DNA of 64,000 bases from an uncultured Oscillospiraceae bacterium (GTDB lineage: Bacteria; Bacillota; Clostridia; Oscillospirales; Oscillospiraceae). A program made the translations under genes and the position numbers. The DNA lies in contig CAKTJC010000007.1 in assembly GCA_934567355.1 (NCBI GenBank), positions 1 to 64,000 on the forward strand, given 5' to 3'. Positions 1-8,309 of the stretch are shown here, piece by piece (positions within the stretch are counted from its first letter, which is position 1; every line of letters starts with the position of its first letter). The notes beneath the pieces are model-generated. The model was not told the DNA's origin. It saw only the letters and a list, made by a program, of their open reading frames with translations, and ran no database searches.

Positions 1-74
1 ACGCCCAGTATTCTGCAAAAATTTCTAAAATAGAAAGAATAGCAGAATATTGGGCTATTTATTCAGAGGTTCCC
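1..74. mobile_element. Right end of a MITE-like inverted-repeat element (partial)
   Basis: The segment ends in TTATTCAGAGGTTCCC followed by TA at 75-76. The same end occurs in the copies at 27124-27286 and 63302-63464. Bases 3-54 form the internal palindrome typical of the family (GCCCA-TATTCTGC against GCAGAATATTGGGC). The left end lies outside the window. Confidence 0.7.
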
Positions 75-79
75 TAAAT

Positions 80-451
80 ATGACGTATCGCTGCGACGGC
101 GATTCTGCTGAGAACCGGTGCTTTGGAGAAACCCACACATTGGATGTCACGTCGCCCTTTTTTGCCTATGAACTTACTGTAAGTTTCTCTGCAGCCAAAG
201 GGGCAACATGGTACGAACATTTTTATGTTTTGTCCGATCAGCCTTTCTCACCAATTTCCGGAATCGAAGATAGTGGAGTAACCATTACACGTATTGCGTG
301 GAAAAGAGGCTACATTCTTTTGCCGCACAATGATGATACCCAAGCTTGGCTCTCTGCGCTCACCGGAGCAACCCAAATCCCCCAGTATCCCAGGGCAGCT
401 TGCTTGCAAGCCCGTACTTTACTGCGCAATACGTTCAACGAAGAATGTTAG
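80..451 (+). CDS. Hypothetical protein next to a MITE end
   Basis: This frame encodes 123 residues from the ATG six bases after the repeat end; it stays open upstream into the element, so the original start may have been lost. No signal peptide, membrane segment or known motif is visible, and no clear ribosome site precedes the ATG. The protein is rich in Thr and aromatic residues. It is the first of five small forward genes whose base composition is more AT-rich than the rest of the window. It may be a 3' remnant of a longer gene. Function is unknown. Confidence 0.4.
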   Translation: MTYRCDGDSAENRCFGETHTLDVTSPFFAYELTVSFSAAKGATWYEHFYVLSDQPFSPISGIEDSGVTITRIAWKRGYILLPHNDDTQAWLSALTGATQIPQYPRAACLQARTLLRNTFNEEC

Positions 452-633
452 TGTATCCAGTTTTATTGCGCGTTGTCATTTTACCCGGTAGCAATTTTTT
501 CTGATTTATGATATACTGCAACTGTCACTTATGTATTCATCGTCTTTGGCGGCTGAGTGATTATCTGCGAAGACGGTGTTCATTCCGGCAGCAGGTGATA
601 ACCTCAATTACTGATTTTTGGAGACAGAACAGC

Positions 634-1194
634 ATGGATAAGGTCGTATATTTTAAGAACGATGACCAACGGACGGACTATTGCAGCGGGGCGGTCTACC
701 GCAATTTTCTGGAATACGCATTTTCCAGGACGGACTACTTTATGCTGGTCTATGTGAATTACTACGGCAAAGGCTACTCCGGGATCATGAAAAGCTTTAT
801 GCGGGATCTGAAACCGTTTCAGGTGAAGGTTCGCAGCAACCCAAGCTGGCCTGGGACGACTACGTTCTGCCCCAACACGCGCTACAAGGTCGTTTTTTAC
901 AGGAACTGCCCCCAGGCAAAGGAAATCCTGAATAAGGTTGACCGCTTAAGCGCATGGAGCAGCCCCTCCTACCCCCAGGATCTGGCGTTTTTCAGAGGGA
1001 ATCAGTGCTGGTTTTATTCCGTCGGTCATGAGAAAATTGCAGCAGTCCTTCATGCAAGCAATGGAGATATTTCCTTCCTCGCAGAAAACGGTCTTGCATC
1101 GCCGGAAAAAGCGTTCACACCGCAGGGCGGCGTTCCTGACGACTACGACGAAATGCTGGAAGAAAACGAGGGGTGCGGCTCCCAGGGGAGGTAA
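634..1194 (+). CDS. Hypothetical protein, possible immunity-type protein
   Basis: The frame is open from 508, but the ATG at 634 is preceded by GGAGACAG at a good distance, giving 186 residues that begin MDKVVYFKND. The protein is rich in Tyr, Phe and Trp, has a very acidic tail and lacks a signal peptide or membrane span. I do not recognise the family. It lies 3 bases upstream of the next gene, so the two are probably co-transcribed. Runs of small unrelated soluble proteins of this kind are common as immunity genes downstream of polymorphic toxins; any toxin gene would lie before the window, so this role is only inferred from context. Confidence 0.55.
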   Translation: MDKVVYFKNDDQRTDYCSGAVYRNFLEYAFSRTDYFMLVYVNYYGKGYSGIMKSFMRDLKPFQVKVRSNPSWPGTTTFCPNTRYKVVFYRNCPQAKEILNKVDRLSAWSSPSYPQDLAFFRGNQCWFYSVGHEKIAAVLHASNGDISFLAENGLASPEKAFTPQGGVPDDYDEMLEENEGCGSQGR

Positions 1195-1197
1195 CTC

Positions 1198-1620
1198 GTG
1201 TATCGCTATTATTCTGAAATAGACGTATCCGTATTGGCCGGTATTCAGGAGTATGAAAATCAGCAGCTCTCAAAATTCCGGCGTGAATTCGATCGCTTAT
1301 GCCTGAGCATATCCCATTTACACGGTTGGAATTATACTGCCGATGTACATCGCTGGATCGATACGGCAGATACATGGCGCGGCAGGCAGTTCGACGGATA
1401 TACCGCAACGTTGCAGGTCGATTTTACGGATCCCGGCGGCAATCTGATCGAGATCGACGAGAATGTATGTTCATTCTTTGAGAACATTACATTTATTTCA
1501 TTTGATCCGCTCCTGCAAAAATACCGCGTTTTTCAAAATGAGGTGCTGGGGGATGTACGGAGGGAAATCGAAGGGTTTGTGCAAGGAATCATAAAAAACA
1601 AGGGACAAGCAGGTGATTGA
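1198..1620 (+). CDS. Hypothetical protein, GTG start
   Basis: The frame begins with GTG three bases after the previous stop, with CAGGGGAGG just upstream as ribosome site, and encodes 140 residues. Residues 10-40 look helical and charged and are followed by a stretch predicted to be beta-rich (about 65-100). No catalytic motif, signal peptide or membrane segment is seen. The tight spacing on both sides suggests one transcript with its neighbours. I do not recognise the family. Confidence 0.5.
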   Translation: MYRYYSEIDVSVLAGIQEYENQQLSKFRREFDRLCLSISHLHGWNYTADVHRWIDTADTWRGRQFDGYTATLQVDFTDPGGNLIEIDENVCSFFENITFISFDPLLQKYRVFQNEVLGDVRREIEGFVQGIIKNKGQAGD

Positions 1621-1621
1621 C

Positions 1622-2107
1622 ATGCGTTGGCTCCGACATATAATGCTGTCCGCAGAGCAGCTCCATGCAGGTACGGCATTCCAATTCGCGGAAGGGAAAA
1701 TAAGAGAATTTGCGGCAGCCTATTCCTATGACTGCATGTGCAGTTACGAAGGTATGCACTTTTGTCTGAAGCCCAGCAGCCGTTTTTCCTGGGAACGTAA
1801 CTCTTTTCGCCCAGAAATAAATATCCTCATAGGGCAGAATACGGACGGTCAGATTGGAATTTTGCTTTCTTTACCCCGTCCCGTCAGAATCGTCATTGCC
1901 GCGTTCTTCACATTGCTGGTTATTTTTGGGGTAATCCTGGCTTGTTTTTCGCTGACAGGGAATGCTGACATGGCCGGAATTGCTGTGTGGAGTGCTATAT
2001 TTGTTTTTACAGCGATGTTTGTCTGTATGGGACGGTTCATCACGTTTCATTGTACATTTCTGAACCTGCAGAAGTTTTTTTCACGGGAAAAAGCTCCACG
2101 GACTTAA
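1622..2107 (+). CDS. Hypothetical two-span membrane protein
   Basis: The ATG at 1622 follows CAGGTGATT and gives 161 residues; an in-frame GTG at 1613 is the alternative. Two hydrophobic segments lie at about residues 88-110 and 118-140 and should form a membrane hairpin, while the first 85 residues are soluble. The gene follows the previous stop directly. There is no recognisable family motif. The context is the same run of small unknown genes. Confidence 0.5.
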   Translation: MRWLRHIMLSAEQLHAGTAFQFAEGKIREFAAAYSYDCMCSYEGMHFCLKPSSRFSWERNSFRPEINILIGQNTDGQIGILLSLPRPVRIVIAAFFTLLVIFGVILACFSLTGNADMAGIAVWSAIFVFTAMFVCMGRFITFHCTFLNLQKFFSREKAPRT

Positions 2108-2140
2108 GATATGCGCTTTCTTTCAGGAGGTCAACGTAAT

Positions 2141-2560
2141 ATGGCAGAAATACAGGGTCATCTCACCCTCATTGGTGACGATTTTGACACCGCGCTTGTA
2201 TCAAAGCTGATTGGGCGATTGCCAACCTATGTCAGAGAAAAGACGGAAGTCCTGGGGAATGGGCAGTTGTTTGGGCACTGCGAGTGGGGGGTTGAAACGG
2301 AATTGATTGAAACAGATGACCTTCCACCTGTATCCAATTCGCTCCAGGAGATAATAAACTGTCCAACACAGCTTCTTAGGAAAATTGCTCAGGACTGTAA
2401 CGCGAGATGGAGTATCTTGTACTATGTGAAGGTTTATGACGAATTTCCCGTTCTGTGGTTCAATGCGGAATTTATTCAGTTTGTCGCAGAAATTGGCGGA
2501 TCAATTGGCTTCGACGGCTACCTGCTGGGTGGGCCGGATGTAGACGAAACGAGCATGTAA
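2141..2560 (+). CDS. DUF4279 domain-containing protein
   Basis: The ATG at 2141 has CAGGAGG ten bases upstream and gives 139 residues. The pattern LIGDDFDTALVSKLIGRLPT near the start, a central acidic/aromatic segment and a C-terminal beta-rich block match my memory of DUF4279. That family consists of small soluble proteins often found singly or near toxin-immunity loci. No function is established. It closes the small-gene run, and repeats begin just after its stop. Confidence 0.6.
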   Translation: MAEIQGHLTLIGDDFDTALVSKLIGRLPTYVREKTEVLGNGQLFGHCEWGVETELIETDDLPPVSNSLQEIINCPTQLLRKIAQDCNARWSILYYVKVYDEFPVLWFNAEFIQFVAEIGGSIGFDGYLLGGPDVDETSM

Positions 2561-2594
2561 CGGCAGCTTGTGAGGGGCGGCGTGCGCTGAAATT

Positions 2595-2815
2595 CTGATG
2601 AAGGGTACGTTGAATGGTACGCAGTTCAGCGAGAATGTAGACCAACTATGGAAAGTCAAGCAGGAAGTTGGTCTACAATGAAACCTGGGGTGCATACCGT
2701 TCAACAGGGGACACCCCTTCAGTCAGCCCTTTGGGCTGCCGGCTCCCCCAGAGGGGGAGCCGAGGCGCTTGCCCCCCGCAGAGCGGGGGGCAAAGGTGTG
2801 TGGGAAATATTGAGG
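2595..2815. repeat. Composite palindromic repeat block (family A variant plus family B)
   Basis: This gap contains no gene. It starts with the family A flank GTACGTTGAATGGTACGCAG. A hairpin follows with arms TGTAGACCAAC (2636-2646) and GTTGGTCTACA (2667-2677), which replaces the usual GGGACGATG core. After that come the three family B stems: CAGCCC/GGGCTG (2724-2738), GGCTCCCCC/GGGGGAGCC (2741-2761) and GCCCCCCGC/GCGGGGGGC (2771-2791). Confidence 0.85.
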
Positions 2816-2833
2816 AAGCGTTCCAAGATACCC

Positions 2834-2862
2834 TTGCTTTTTTATGGAAAATAGGGTATAAT
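2834..2862 (+). promoter_or_regulatory. Predicted sigma-A promoter
   Basis: TTGCTT at 2834-2839 and a perfect TATAAT at 2857-2862 are separated by 17 bases, 53 bases before the start of the DUF1292 gene. Confidence 0.6.
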
Positions 2863-2915
2863 CCCACCTGTACAAGGAAAATTCACCCCTGTGTGATGAT
2901 AAGGAGCTTACTGAA

Positions 2916-3215
2916 ATGGAAATTCTGAACAACCAGCCGGAAGAGGAGCAGGAGGAAACTGAGATCCTGACCCTTACCGATGAAAACGGCAACGACGTGG
3001 ATTTTGAATATCTGGACTGCATGGAATACCAGGGCAAGGAATACCTGGTGCTGATGCCCGCCGACGAGGCGGAGACCCAGATCGTCATTCTGGAGGTCGA
3101 GCCGGTGGACGACGAGAACGAGAACTATCTGGCCGTGGAGGACGAAGCCGTCCTGGACGCGGTGTACGACCTGTTCAAGGAAAAGTACAAGGACGTTCTG
3201 ACCTTCGAGGATTGA
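2916..3215 (+). CDS. DUF1292 family protein (YrzB-like)
   Basis: This 99-residue, strongly acidic protein has the DUF1292 pattern: an N-terminal ILTLTDENGNDVDFEYLD block, then EYQGKEYLVLMP, then a stretch on the theme VILEVEP and an acidic end. Family members are small, soluble and widespread in Firmicutes, usually near alaS/ruvX-type genes; their function is not established. Here it stands alone between its own promoter and a strong terminator. TAAGGAG lies about ten bases before the ATG. Confidence 0.85.
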   Translation: MEILNNQPEEEQEETEILTLTDENGNDVDFEYLDCMEYQGKEYLVLMPADEAETQIVILEVEPVDDENENYLAVEDEAVLDAVYDLFKEKYKDVLTFED

Positions 3216-3222
3216 TCCCAAA

Positions 3223-3255
3223 ACGGGGCCGACAAAGACCGTCGGCCCCGTTTTT
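3223..3255 (+). terminator. Rho-independent terminator
   Basis: A perfect stem of ACGGGGCCGAC and GTCGGCCCCGT with a 7-base loop is followed by a T run, eight bases after the DUF1292 stop. Confidence 0.9.
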
Positions 3256-3330
3256 GCTATGCAAAAGCATAGCAAAAATAAGAAACGTGCCATTTCCTCG
3301 CCCCTGCGGGGCAACCGGAAATGATGCACA

Positions 3331-3390
3331 AAAACTTCATGCACTGGCATTTGCGCATTTTCGTGGTGCAGCGTTCCTGCATGAAGTTTT
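3331..3390. promoter_or_regulatory. Long inverted repeat upstream of acyl-CoA synthetase
   Basis: Arms AAAACTTCATGCA (3331-3343) and TGCATGAAGTTTT (3378-3390) are perfect complements 34 bases apart, just upstream of the predicted promoter. The pair could be an operator with two half-sites or an RNA stem. Between the terminator and this repeat there is only a short extra hairpin, GCTATGC/GCATAGC, near 3256-3274. Confidence 0.6.
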
Positions 3391-3394
3391 ATAC

Positions 3395-3423
3395 TGGAAA
3401 TTACGGCATTGGTATGTTATAAT
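3395..3423 (+). promoter_or_regulatory. Predicted extended -10 promoter
   Basis: TATAAT at 3418-3423 is preceded by TG one base away, and a weak -35 (TGGAAA) lies at 3395-3400 with 17-base spacing. Confidence 0.5.
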
Positions 3424-3526
3424 AGTAGAAATAGCGCCTTTCCGCTTCTACCGGGGCATCCTGCGGGGGGCGGCACTGCACGTCAAATGCCGGTCTACAT
3501 GCAAGAACAGAAAGGAATATAAAAAT

Positions 3527-5251
3527 ATGGGCCTGTCCTCTTCTTCTCCCTGGCTGAAATATTACGGAAAAACGCCGGCGTCGCTGGATTATCCCCATGC
3601 GACCATGTATCAGATGGTGGCTGACGCCGCGCGGCGGAAGCCGGGTCATATTGCCTACACCTTCATGGGCAAGAAAACCACCTACACTGAGTTCATGCAG
3701 CGCATCGAGGCGGCTGCCAAGGGTCTCTACCGCATGGGCATCCGCCAGGGCGACCGGGTGACCATCTGCATGGCCAACACCCCCCAGGCGCTGGACTGCT
3801 TCTATGCCCTCAACCGCATCGGAGCCATCCCCAATATGATCCATCCCCTGTCCGCCGCCCAGGAGATCGCATTCTATCTGAACGTGTCCCACTCCAAGGC
3901 CATTCTGACCCTGGATCAATTCTATTATAAGGTGGCGGAGATCCAGTCCCAGCTGGCCGAGCCGGTGACCATCCTGATCGCCAAGGTGGCCGACGAGCTG
4001 CCCGCACCGCTGAACATGCTCTACCCCATGACCAAGAGCGCCCGCGCCATCAAGAAGCTGCCGAAGACCGGCTACACCCTGTGGTACAAAATGGTCGCCG
4101 CCGGGCGGGGACAGGTGCTGCCTGCCCACGATGGGAAATTTGACGAGTGCGGCGCCATTCTCTATTCCGGCGGCACCACCGGCACCACCAAGGGCATCAT
4201 GCTCTCCAACCTGAACTTCAACGCCCTGGCGCTGCAGACCATCGCCGCCTCCGGCTTTACCATGGACGAGATCTCGGATATGAGGATGCTTTCCGTCATG
4301 CCCGTGTTCCACGGTTTCGGCCTGGGCATCGGCATCCACACTCCCCTGGTGGCGGGCGGCACCTGCATCCTGGTGCCCCAGTTCAGCGTGAGCACCTATG
4401 CCGACATTCTGATCAAGCAAAAGCCCAACCTGATCCCCGGCGTGCCAACCCTGTTCGAGGCGCTGCTGCGCACGGATAAGCTGGAGGGGGTTGACCTGAG
4501 CTTCCTGAAGGGCATCTTCTCCGGCGGTGACAGCCTGAGCCCCGAGCTGAAGCGGAAGGTGGACGCCTTCTTAAAGGCGCACAACTGCACCGAGCAGATC
4601 CGGGAGGGCTACGGCACCACCGAGTGCGTCACCGCCTCCTGCCTGACTCCCAAGGACTATGCCCGGGCGGGCTCCATCGGCGTGCCCTTCCCGGATACCT
4701 TCTATAAGATCGTCCAGCCCGGCACCCTGACGGAGGTGGAGCCCAACATCGAGGGCGAGATCTGCATCTCCGGCCCCAGCGTCATGATGGGCTACATGGA
4801 TAACCCCGAGGAGACCGCCTCCACCCTGCGCCGCCATTACGACGGACGCATCTGGCTGCACACCGGCGACCTAGGTCACATGGATCAGGACGGCTTCGTG
4901 TACTTCCGCCAGAGAATGAAGCGGATGATCATCACCTCCGGCTACAACGTCTACCCCTCCCAGCTGGAAAACATCATCGACGGCCACGAGAAGGTACTGC
5001 TCTCCTGCGTCATCGGCGTGAAGGATCCCTACCGGGTGCAGAAGGTCAAGGCCTACGTGGTGCCCATGCCCGGCGTGGAGCCCAGCGAGGAGCTGAAGCA
5101 GGAGCTGCTGGAATACTGCTCCAAGCGCATTGCGAAATACGCCATGCCCCGGGAAATTGAATTCCGCACCGAGCTGCCCAAGACCCTGGTGGGCAAGGTC
5201 GCCTACCGGGTGCTGGAGGAGGAAGCCAACGCTGCCGTGAGCAACGGATGA
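3527..5251 (+). CDS. AMP-dependent acyl-CoA synthetase (fatty-acid ligase type)
   Basis: This cytoplasmic enzyme adenylates a carboxylic acid and transfers it to CoA. The frame is open from 3212, but the ATG at 3527 follows AGAAAGGAATAT and starts the conserved part, giving 574 residues. The AMP-binding P-loop YSGGTTGTTKG lies at about 213-223, YGTTE at about 364-368, and the hinge block TGDLGHMDQDGFVYF is followed by KRMIITSGYNVYPSQLE. Length and motifs fit medium/long-chain acyl-CoA synthetases. The stop overlaps the ATG of the next gene, a membrane acyltransferase, so the two are translationally coupled. The exact substrate cannot be read from the sequence. Confidence 0.9.
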   Translation: MGLSSSSPWLKYYGKTPASLDYPHATMYQMVADAARRKPGHIAYTFMGKKTTYTEFMQRIEAAAKGLYRMGIRQGDRVTICMANTPQALDCFYALNRIGAIPNMIHPLSAAQEIAFYLNVSHSKAILTLDQFYYKVAEIQSQLAEPVTILIAKVADELPAPLNMLYPMTKSARAIKKLPKTGYTLWYKMVAAGRGQVLPAHDGKFDECGAILYSGGTTGTTKGIMLSNLNFNALALQTIAASGFTMDEISDMRMLSVMPVFHGFGLGIGIHTPLVAGGTCILVPQFSVSTYADILIKQKPNLIPGVPTLFEALLRTDKLEGVDLSFLKGIFSGGDSLSPELKRKVDAFLKAHNCTEQIREGYGTTECVTASCLTPKDYARAGSIGVPFPDTFYKIVQPGTLTEVEPNIEGEICISGPSVMMGYMDNPEETASTLRRHYDGRIWLHTGDLGHMDQDGFVYFRQRMKRMIITSGYNVYPSQLENIIDGHEKVLLSCVIGVKDPYRVQKVKAYVVPMPGVEPSEELKQELLEYCSKRIAKYAMPREIEFRTELPKTLVGKVAYRVLEEEANAAVSNG

Positions 5252-5952
5252 AACGCCGCATCTGGGAGCTGGATGCCGCCCGGGGGCTTGCCCTCATCGG
5301 AATGATCGCCGTCCATCTGCTGTATGACCTGACGGAGCTGACCGGGGTACTGCGCTGGCAGGAGCCGGAATGGTTCCTGTTCCTGAAAAATCACGGCGGG
5401 GCGCTGTTCCTGCTGATCTCCGGCATCAGCGCCACCCTGGGCAGCCGCAGCACCCGGCGGGGCTGCCAGGTGCTCGCCTGCGGCGGGCTGGTCAGCGCCG
5501 TGACATGCGGAATGTATGCCCTGGGCTTTGCGGATGAGAGCATCATCATCTATTTCGGCGTGCTCCACTGCCTGGGGGTGTGCATGCTGCTGTGGGGCGG
5601 GCTGAAAAGGCTGAACGGGTATTTTCTTGCCTGGCTCGGGCTGGCGCTGGCGATTGCCGGGCTGGTGATCGCGCGCTGCACCTTCTCCGCCCCCTGGTGG
5701 CTGATTCCCCTGGGCTTCTGCCCGGCGGACTTTCAGTCGTCGGACTATTTCCCGCTGCTGCCCAACCTGGGCTTCTTTCTGCTGGGCGCCGCGCTGGGGC
5801 GGCAGGTGTATGCCGCCCGCGAAAGCCGCTTCCCCGGCGGCGAACGGTTTTTCCGTCCCCTGTGCGCCCTGGGGCGCAATTCCCTGTGGGTCTACCTGCT
5901 GCATCAACCCATTCTGGCAGGGCTCGCCATGGGCATCCGGGCGCTGATGTGA
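5248..5952 (+). CDS. DUF1624 / HGSNAT-like membrane protein
   Basis: The 234-residue protein begins with the family signature R-ELDAARGLALIGMIAVH and has about seven hydrophobic segments. It ends in the GRNSLWVYLLHQP motif typical of DUF1624 and related acyltransferases (YeiB, heparan-glucosaminide N-acetyltransferase). Such proteins move acyl groups across or within the membrane. The ATG overlaps the stop of the acyl-CoA synthetase by four bases, which suggests a joint role in acyl transfer. The acceptor is unknown. Confidence 0.8.
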   Translation: MKRRIWELDAARGLALIGMIAVHLLYDLTELTGVLRWQEPEWFLFLKNHGGALFLLISGISATLGSRSTRRGCQVLACGGLVSAVTCGMYALGFADESIIIYFGVLHCLGVCMLLWGGLKRLNGYFLAWLGLALAIAGLVIARCTFSAPWWLIPLGFCPADFQSSDYFPLLPNLGFFLLGAALGRQVYAARESRFPGGERFFRPLCALGRNSLWVYLLHQPILAGLAMGIRALM

Positions 5953-6005
5953 AAGAGGATGGAAAAATAACGATACGATCAACTTCTGGTAAGGAGTGAA
6001 AAAAT

Positions 6006-6716
6006 ATGGATAAGACCAAACGAACTTCGCTGCTTTCGCCTGTCTTTTTGGGGATGGGTGTAGTTGCGATGGTGCTGCATCGGTGGCTGTTTACCTATGT
6101 GGAGGATGAAATTGCCTGGCTGCTGCCGGCGTTTACGCTGCCGGAGATCCTGCTGTGGGTGCTGATGGCGATTGCGGCGGTTGCTGCCCTTGTGCTGACC
6201 CGCCGGACGGTGCTGCAGCCGGAGGGGAAGGTTTTCCCGGCGGTGAGCAGTGTGCTGCTGGCCGGGGGTATTGCCACGCTCCTTTTGGAGGATGTGACCG
6301 GGCCGGAGGCGCTGGTGCGCATCTATCACTGGCTGTGCATCCTTGCCGTACCGTGTCTGGTGGCGGCGGCCTTTTATCAGGGCACGGAGCGCAAAGTGCC
6401 CTTCCTGCTGGAGCTGCCGGTGTGCGTGATGCTGGTGACCCAGCTGCTGATCTGCTATCAGATGTGGTGCGAGGTTCCCCAGCTGATGAACTATGTGCTG
6501 GGGCTGGGCGCGGTGGTGTGCCTGACGCTGGCGGGCTTCTTCCGTCTGGCCTGGGCTGCCGGACTGCCGGGCAAGCCCTGGCAGAACGCCGTGGGTCTGC
6601 TGGGCGTGTTCTTCTGCGCTGCCGCCGTGGCCCAGGGAAACTTCAGCTGGTTCTTTACCGCCGCTGCCATCTGGCTGGCGAGCATGTATGCCGGGCTTCG
6701 CCCTGCGGAGGGCTAA
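6006..6716 (+). CDS. Hypothetical polytopic membrane protein
   Basis: The gene encodes 236 residues with about seven hydrophobic segments and almost no long loops. TAAGGAG precedes the ATG. No transport or catalytic signature is visible and I do not recognise the family. The stop is one base before the cca start, so it is probably transcribed with cca, the small TM protein and gluQ. Confidence 0.75.
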   Translation: MDKTKRTSLLSPVFLGMGVVAMVLHRWLFTYVEDEIAWLLPAFTLPEILLWVLMAIAAVAALVLTRRTVLQPEGKVFPAVSSVLLAGGIATLLLEDVTGPEALVRIYHWLCILAVPCLVAAAFYQGTERKVPFLLELPVCVMLVTQLLICYQMWCEVPQLMNYVLGLGAVVCLTLAGFFRLAWAAGLPGKPWQNAVGLLGVFFCAAAVAQGNFSWFFTAAAIWLASMYAGLRPAEG

Positions 6717-6717
6717 G

Positions 6718-8076
6718 ATGCTCTCCCGTGCCCAGGCCGAATGGATCCTCTGCACCCTGGAGGAGGCGGGCTATCCCGCCTATCTGGTGGGCGGCTGCGT
6801 CCGCGACGAACTGCTGGGGCTGCCGACCTATGACTACGACATCACCACCGGGGCAAGGCCGGAGGAGATCCAGGCTGTTTTCCGGGATGTAAAGCAGGAT
6901 ACCGTGGGCATCCGCCACGGCACCGTGCGTCTGCGGCTCCCCGGCGGCGTGGCAGAGGTCACCACCTTCCGCACGGAGGGCGGCTATGACGATAACCGCC
7001 ACCCCGGGTGGGTGAAATTCGTGCCGGATATCGAAACCGACTTGGCCCGACGGGACTTCACCGTCAATGCAATTGCCTGGTCCCCCCGGCGCGGATACGC
7101 CGACCCCTTTGGCGGCCAAGCAGACCTGAAACAGGGCATTCTCCGCTGTGTGGGAGAGCCTGACCGGCGCTTCCGGGAAGACGCGCTGCGCATCCTGCGG
7201 GGCATCCGGTTTGCCGCCCGGTTCCACCTGACGGTGGAGCCCGCCACCATGGAGGCCATGGTGCAAAACGCCCACCTGGTGCAGAATCTCTCCGGTGAGC
7301 GGATCTTTGAGGAGCTGACCGGCTTTTTGCGGGCTGCCGGGTTTGACGACCTGGTTCTCTTTGCCCCCATTATTACCGCCGCCATTCCGGAGCTTGCCCC
7401 CGCTGTGGGCTTCGACCAGCACAGCCCCCACCATGCCTACGATGTGTATACCCACATCTGCCATGTGACGGCGGCAGTTCCGGCGCTGCCGGTGCTGCTG
7501 CGCTGGGCGGCGCTGCTGCATGACATCGGCAAGCCTGCCTGCTTCACCCAGGACGAAACCGGCCGGGGGCACTTCAAGGGCCACGCTCAGGTGGGCGCCC
7601 AAATGGCCGAGGAAATTTTCACCCGGCTCCACGCCCCCAAGGGACTGCGGGAGGATGCCGTATGGCTGATCGACCACCATATGACGCCCCTGGAAAATGA
7701 CGAAGCGCAGCTGCGCCGGTATCTCTCCCGGTACGGCTGCCAGCGGCTGCTCTATCTGATCACACTGCAAAAAGCGGATGCCGTGAGCAAGGGCGTGTGC
7801 AATGAATCGGCTGCCCTGCGGCTCGATGCCGTGCGGGAGACGGTGATCCGGCTGAATCAGACTGAAAGCCGCCTGACCGTCCCCGCGCTGGCGGTGGACG
7901 GCAGCGACATGAAAGCCCTCGGCTATTGCGGCCGGGAGATCGGGAATATTCTGAAAGACCTATTGGACAAGGTTCTGGACGGAACGCTGGAAAACCGGCG
8001 GGAGTGCCTGCTGGCGGAAGCGGAAAGCCAGCGGAAGGAGGCGCAGAAATGTTTGACGACCCCAACAAAGCCCTGA
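6718..8076 (+). CDS. cca: CCA tRNA nucleotidyltransferase with HD domain
   Basis: The enzyme adds or repairs the 3' CCA end of tRNAs. The 452-residue protein has the class II signature LVGGCVRDELLG (23-34) with the metal-binding DYD at 39-41, the RRDFTVNAIA block near 111-120, RFREDALRILR near 151-161 and a C-terminal HD hydrolase domain (LLHDIGKP, HD at 268-269). I chose the ATG directly after the previous stop because it sits immediately before the conserved region. The 3' end overlaps the next gene by 28 bases. Confidence 0.93.
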   Translation: MLSRAQAEWILCTLEEAGYPAYLVGGCVRDELLGLPTYDYDITTGARPEEIQAVFRDVKQDTVGIRHGTVRLRLPGGVAEVTTFRTEGGYDDNRHPGWVKFVPDIETDLARRDFTVNAIAWSPRRGYADPFGGQADLKQGILRCVGEPDRRFREDALRILRGIRFAARFHLTVEPATMEAMVQNAHLVQNLSGERIFEELTGFLRAAGFDDLVLFAPIITAAIPELAPAVGFDQHSPHHAYDVYTHICHVTAAVPALPVLLRWAALLHDIGKPACFTQDETGRGHFKGHAQVGAQMAEEIFTRLHAPKGLREDAVWLIDHHMTPLENDEAQLRRYLSRYGCQRLLYLITLQKADAVSKGVCNESAALRLDAVRETVIRLNQTESRLTVPALAVDGSDMKALGYCGREIGNILKDLLDKVLDGTLENRRECLLAEAESQRKEAQKCLTTPTKP

Positions 8077-8309
8077 AAAAATTGCAGGAGCAGCTTCTGG
8101 CTGCCGAGGAGCCGGAGGAGGACATCTTCGCCCCGCCCCCGGCACAGCCGGAGGAGGAATCGGAGGAAACGGACGAGGAACTGCTGCCGGAGGAGCCGGA
8201 CACCCCCGACCCCCGGAAGCGGCAGAATAAAGTCGCCCTGCTGGTGGCGCTTCTGCTGCTGGAGGTGGCGCTGCTCTTCGGCGTGCTGGCCTGGTGGCTG
8301 CTGTGGTAG
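8049..8309 (+). CDS. Small acidic protein with C-terminal membrane anchor
   Basis: The 86-residue protein starts inside the end of cca (GGAGGCGCAGAAATG gives a strong ribosome site). Residues 1-58 are highly acidic and Pro-rich. After a short basic patch (RKRQNK), residues 63-86 form one membrane segment ending in a Trp cluster, so it should be a tail-anchored protein. It overlaps the gluQ start by 16 bases. No family is recognised; overlap on both sides implies translational coupling. Confidence 0.7.
   Translation: MFDDPNKALKKLQEQLLAAEEPEEDIFAPPPAQPEEESEETDEELLPEEPDTPDPRKRQNKVALLVALLLLEVALLFGVLAWWLLW

Noticed and set aside
2648..2928. Several short frames in the repeat block
   Set aside because: They are translations of palindromic repeats without ribosome sites.
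3212..3526. An N-terminal extension of 105 codons on the acyl-CoA synthetase
   Set aside because: It would run through the terminator, the inverted repeat and the promoter. The ATG at 3527 has a ribosome site and starts the conserved part.
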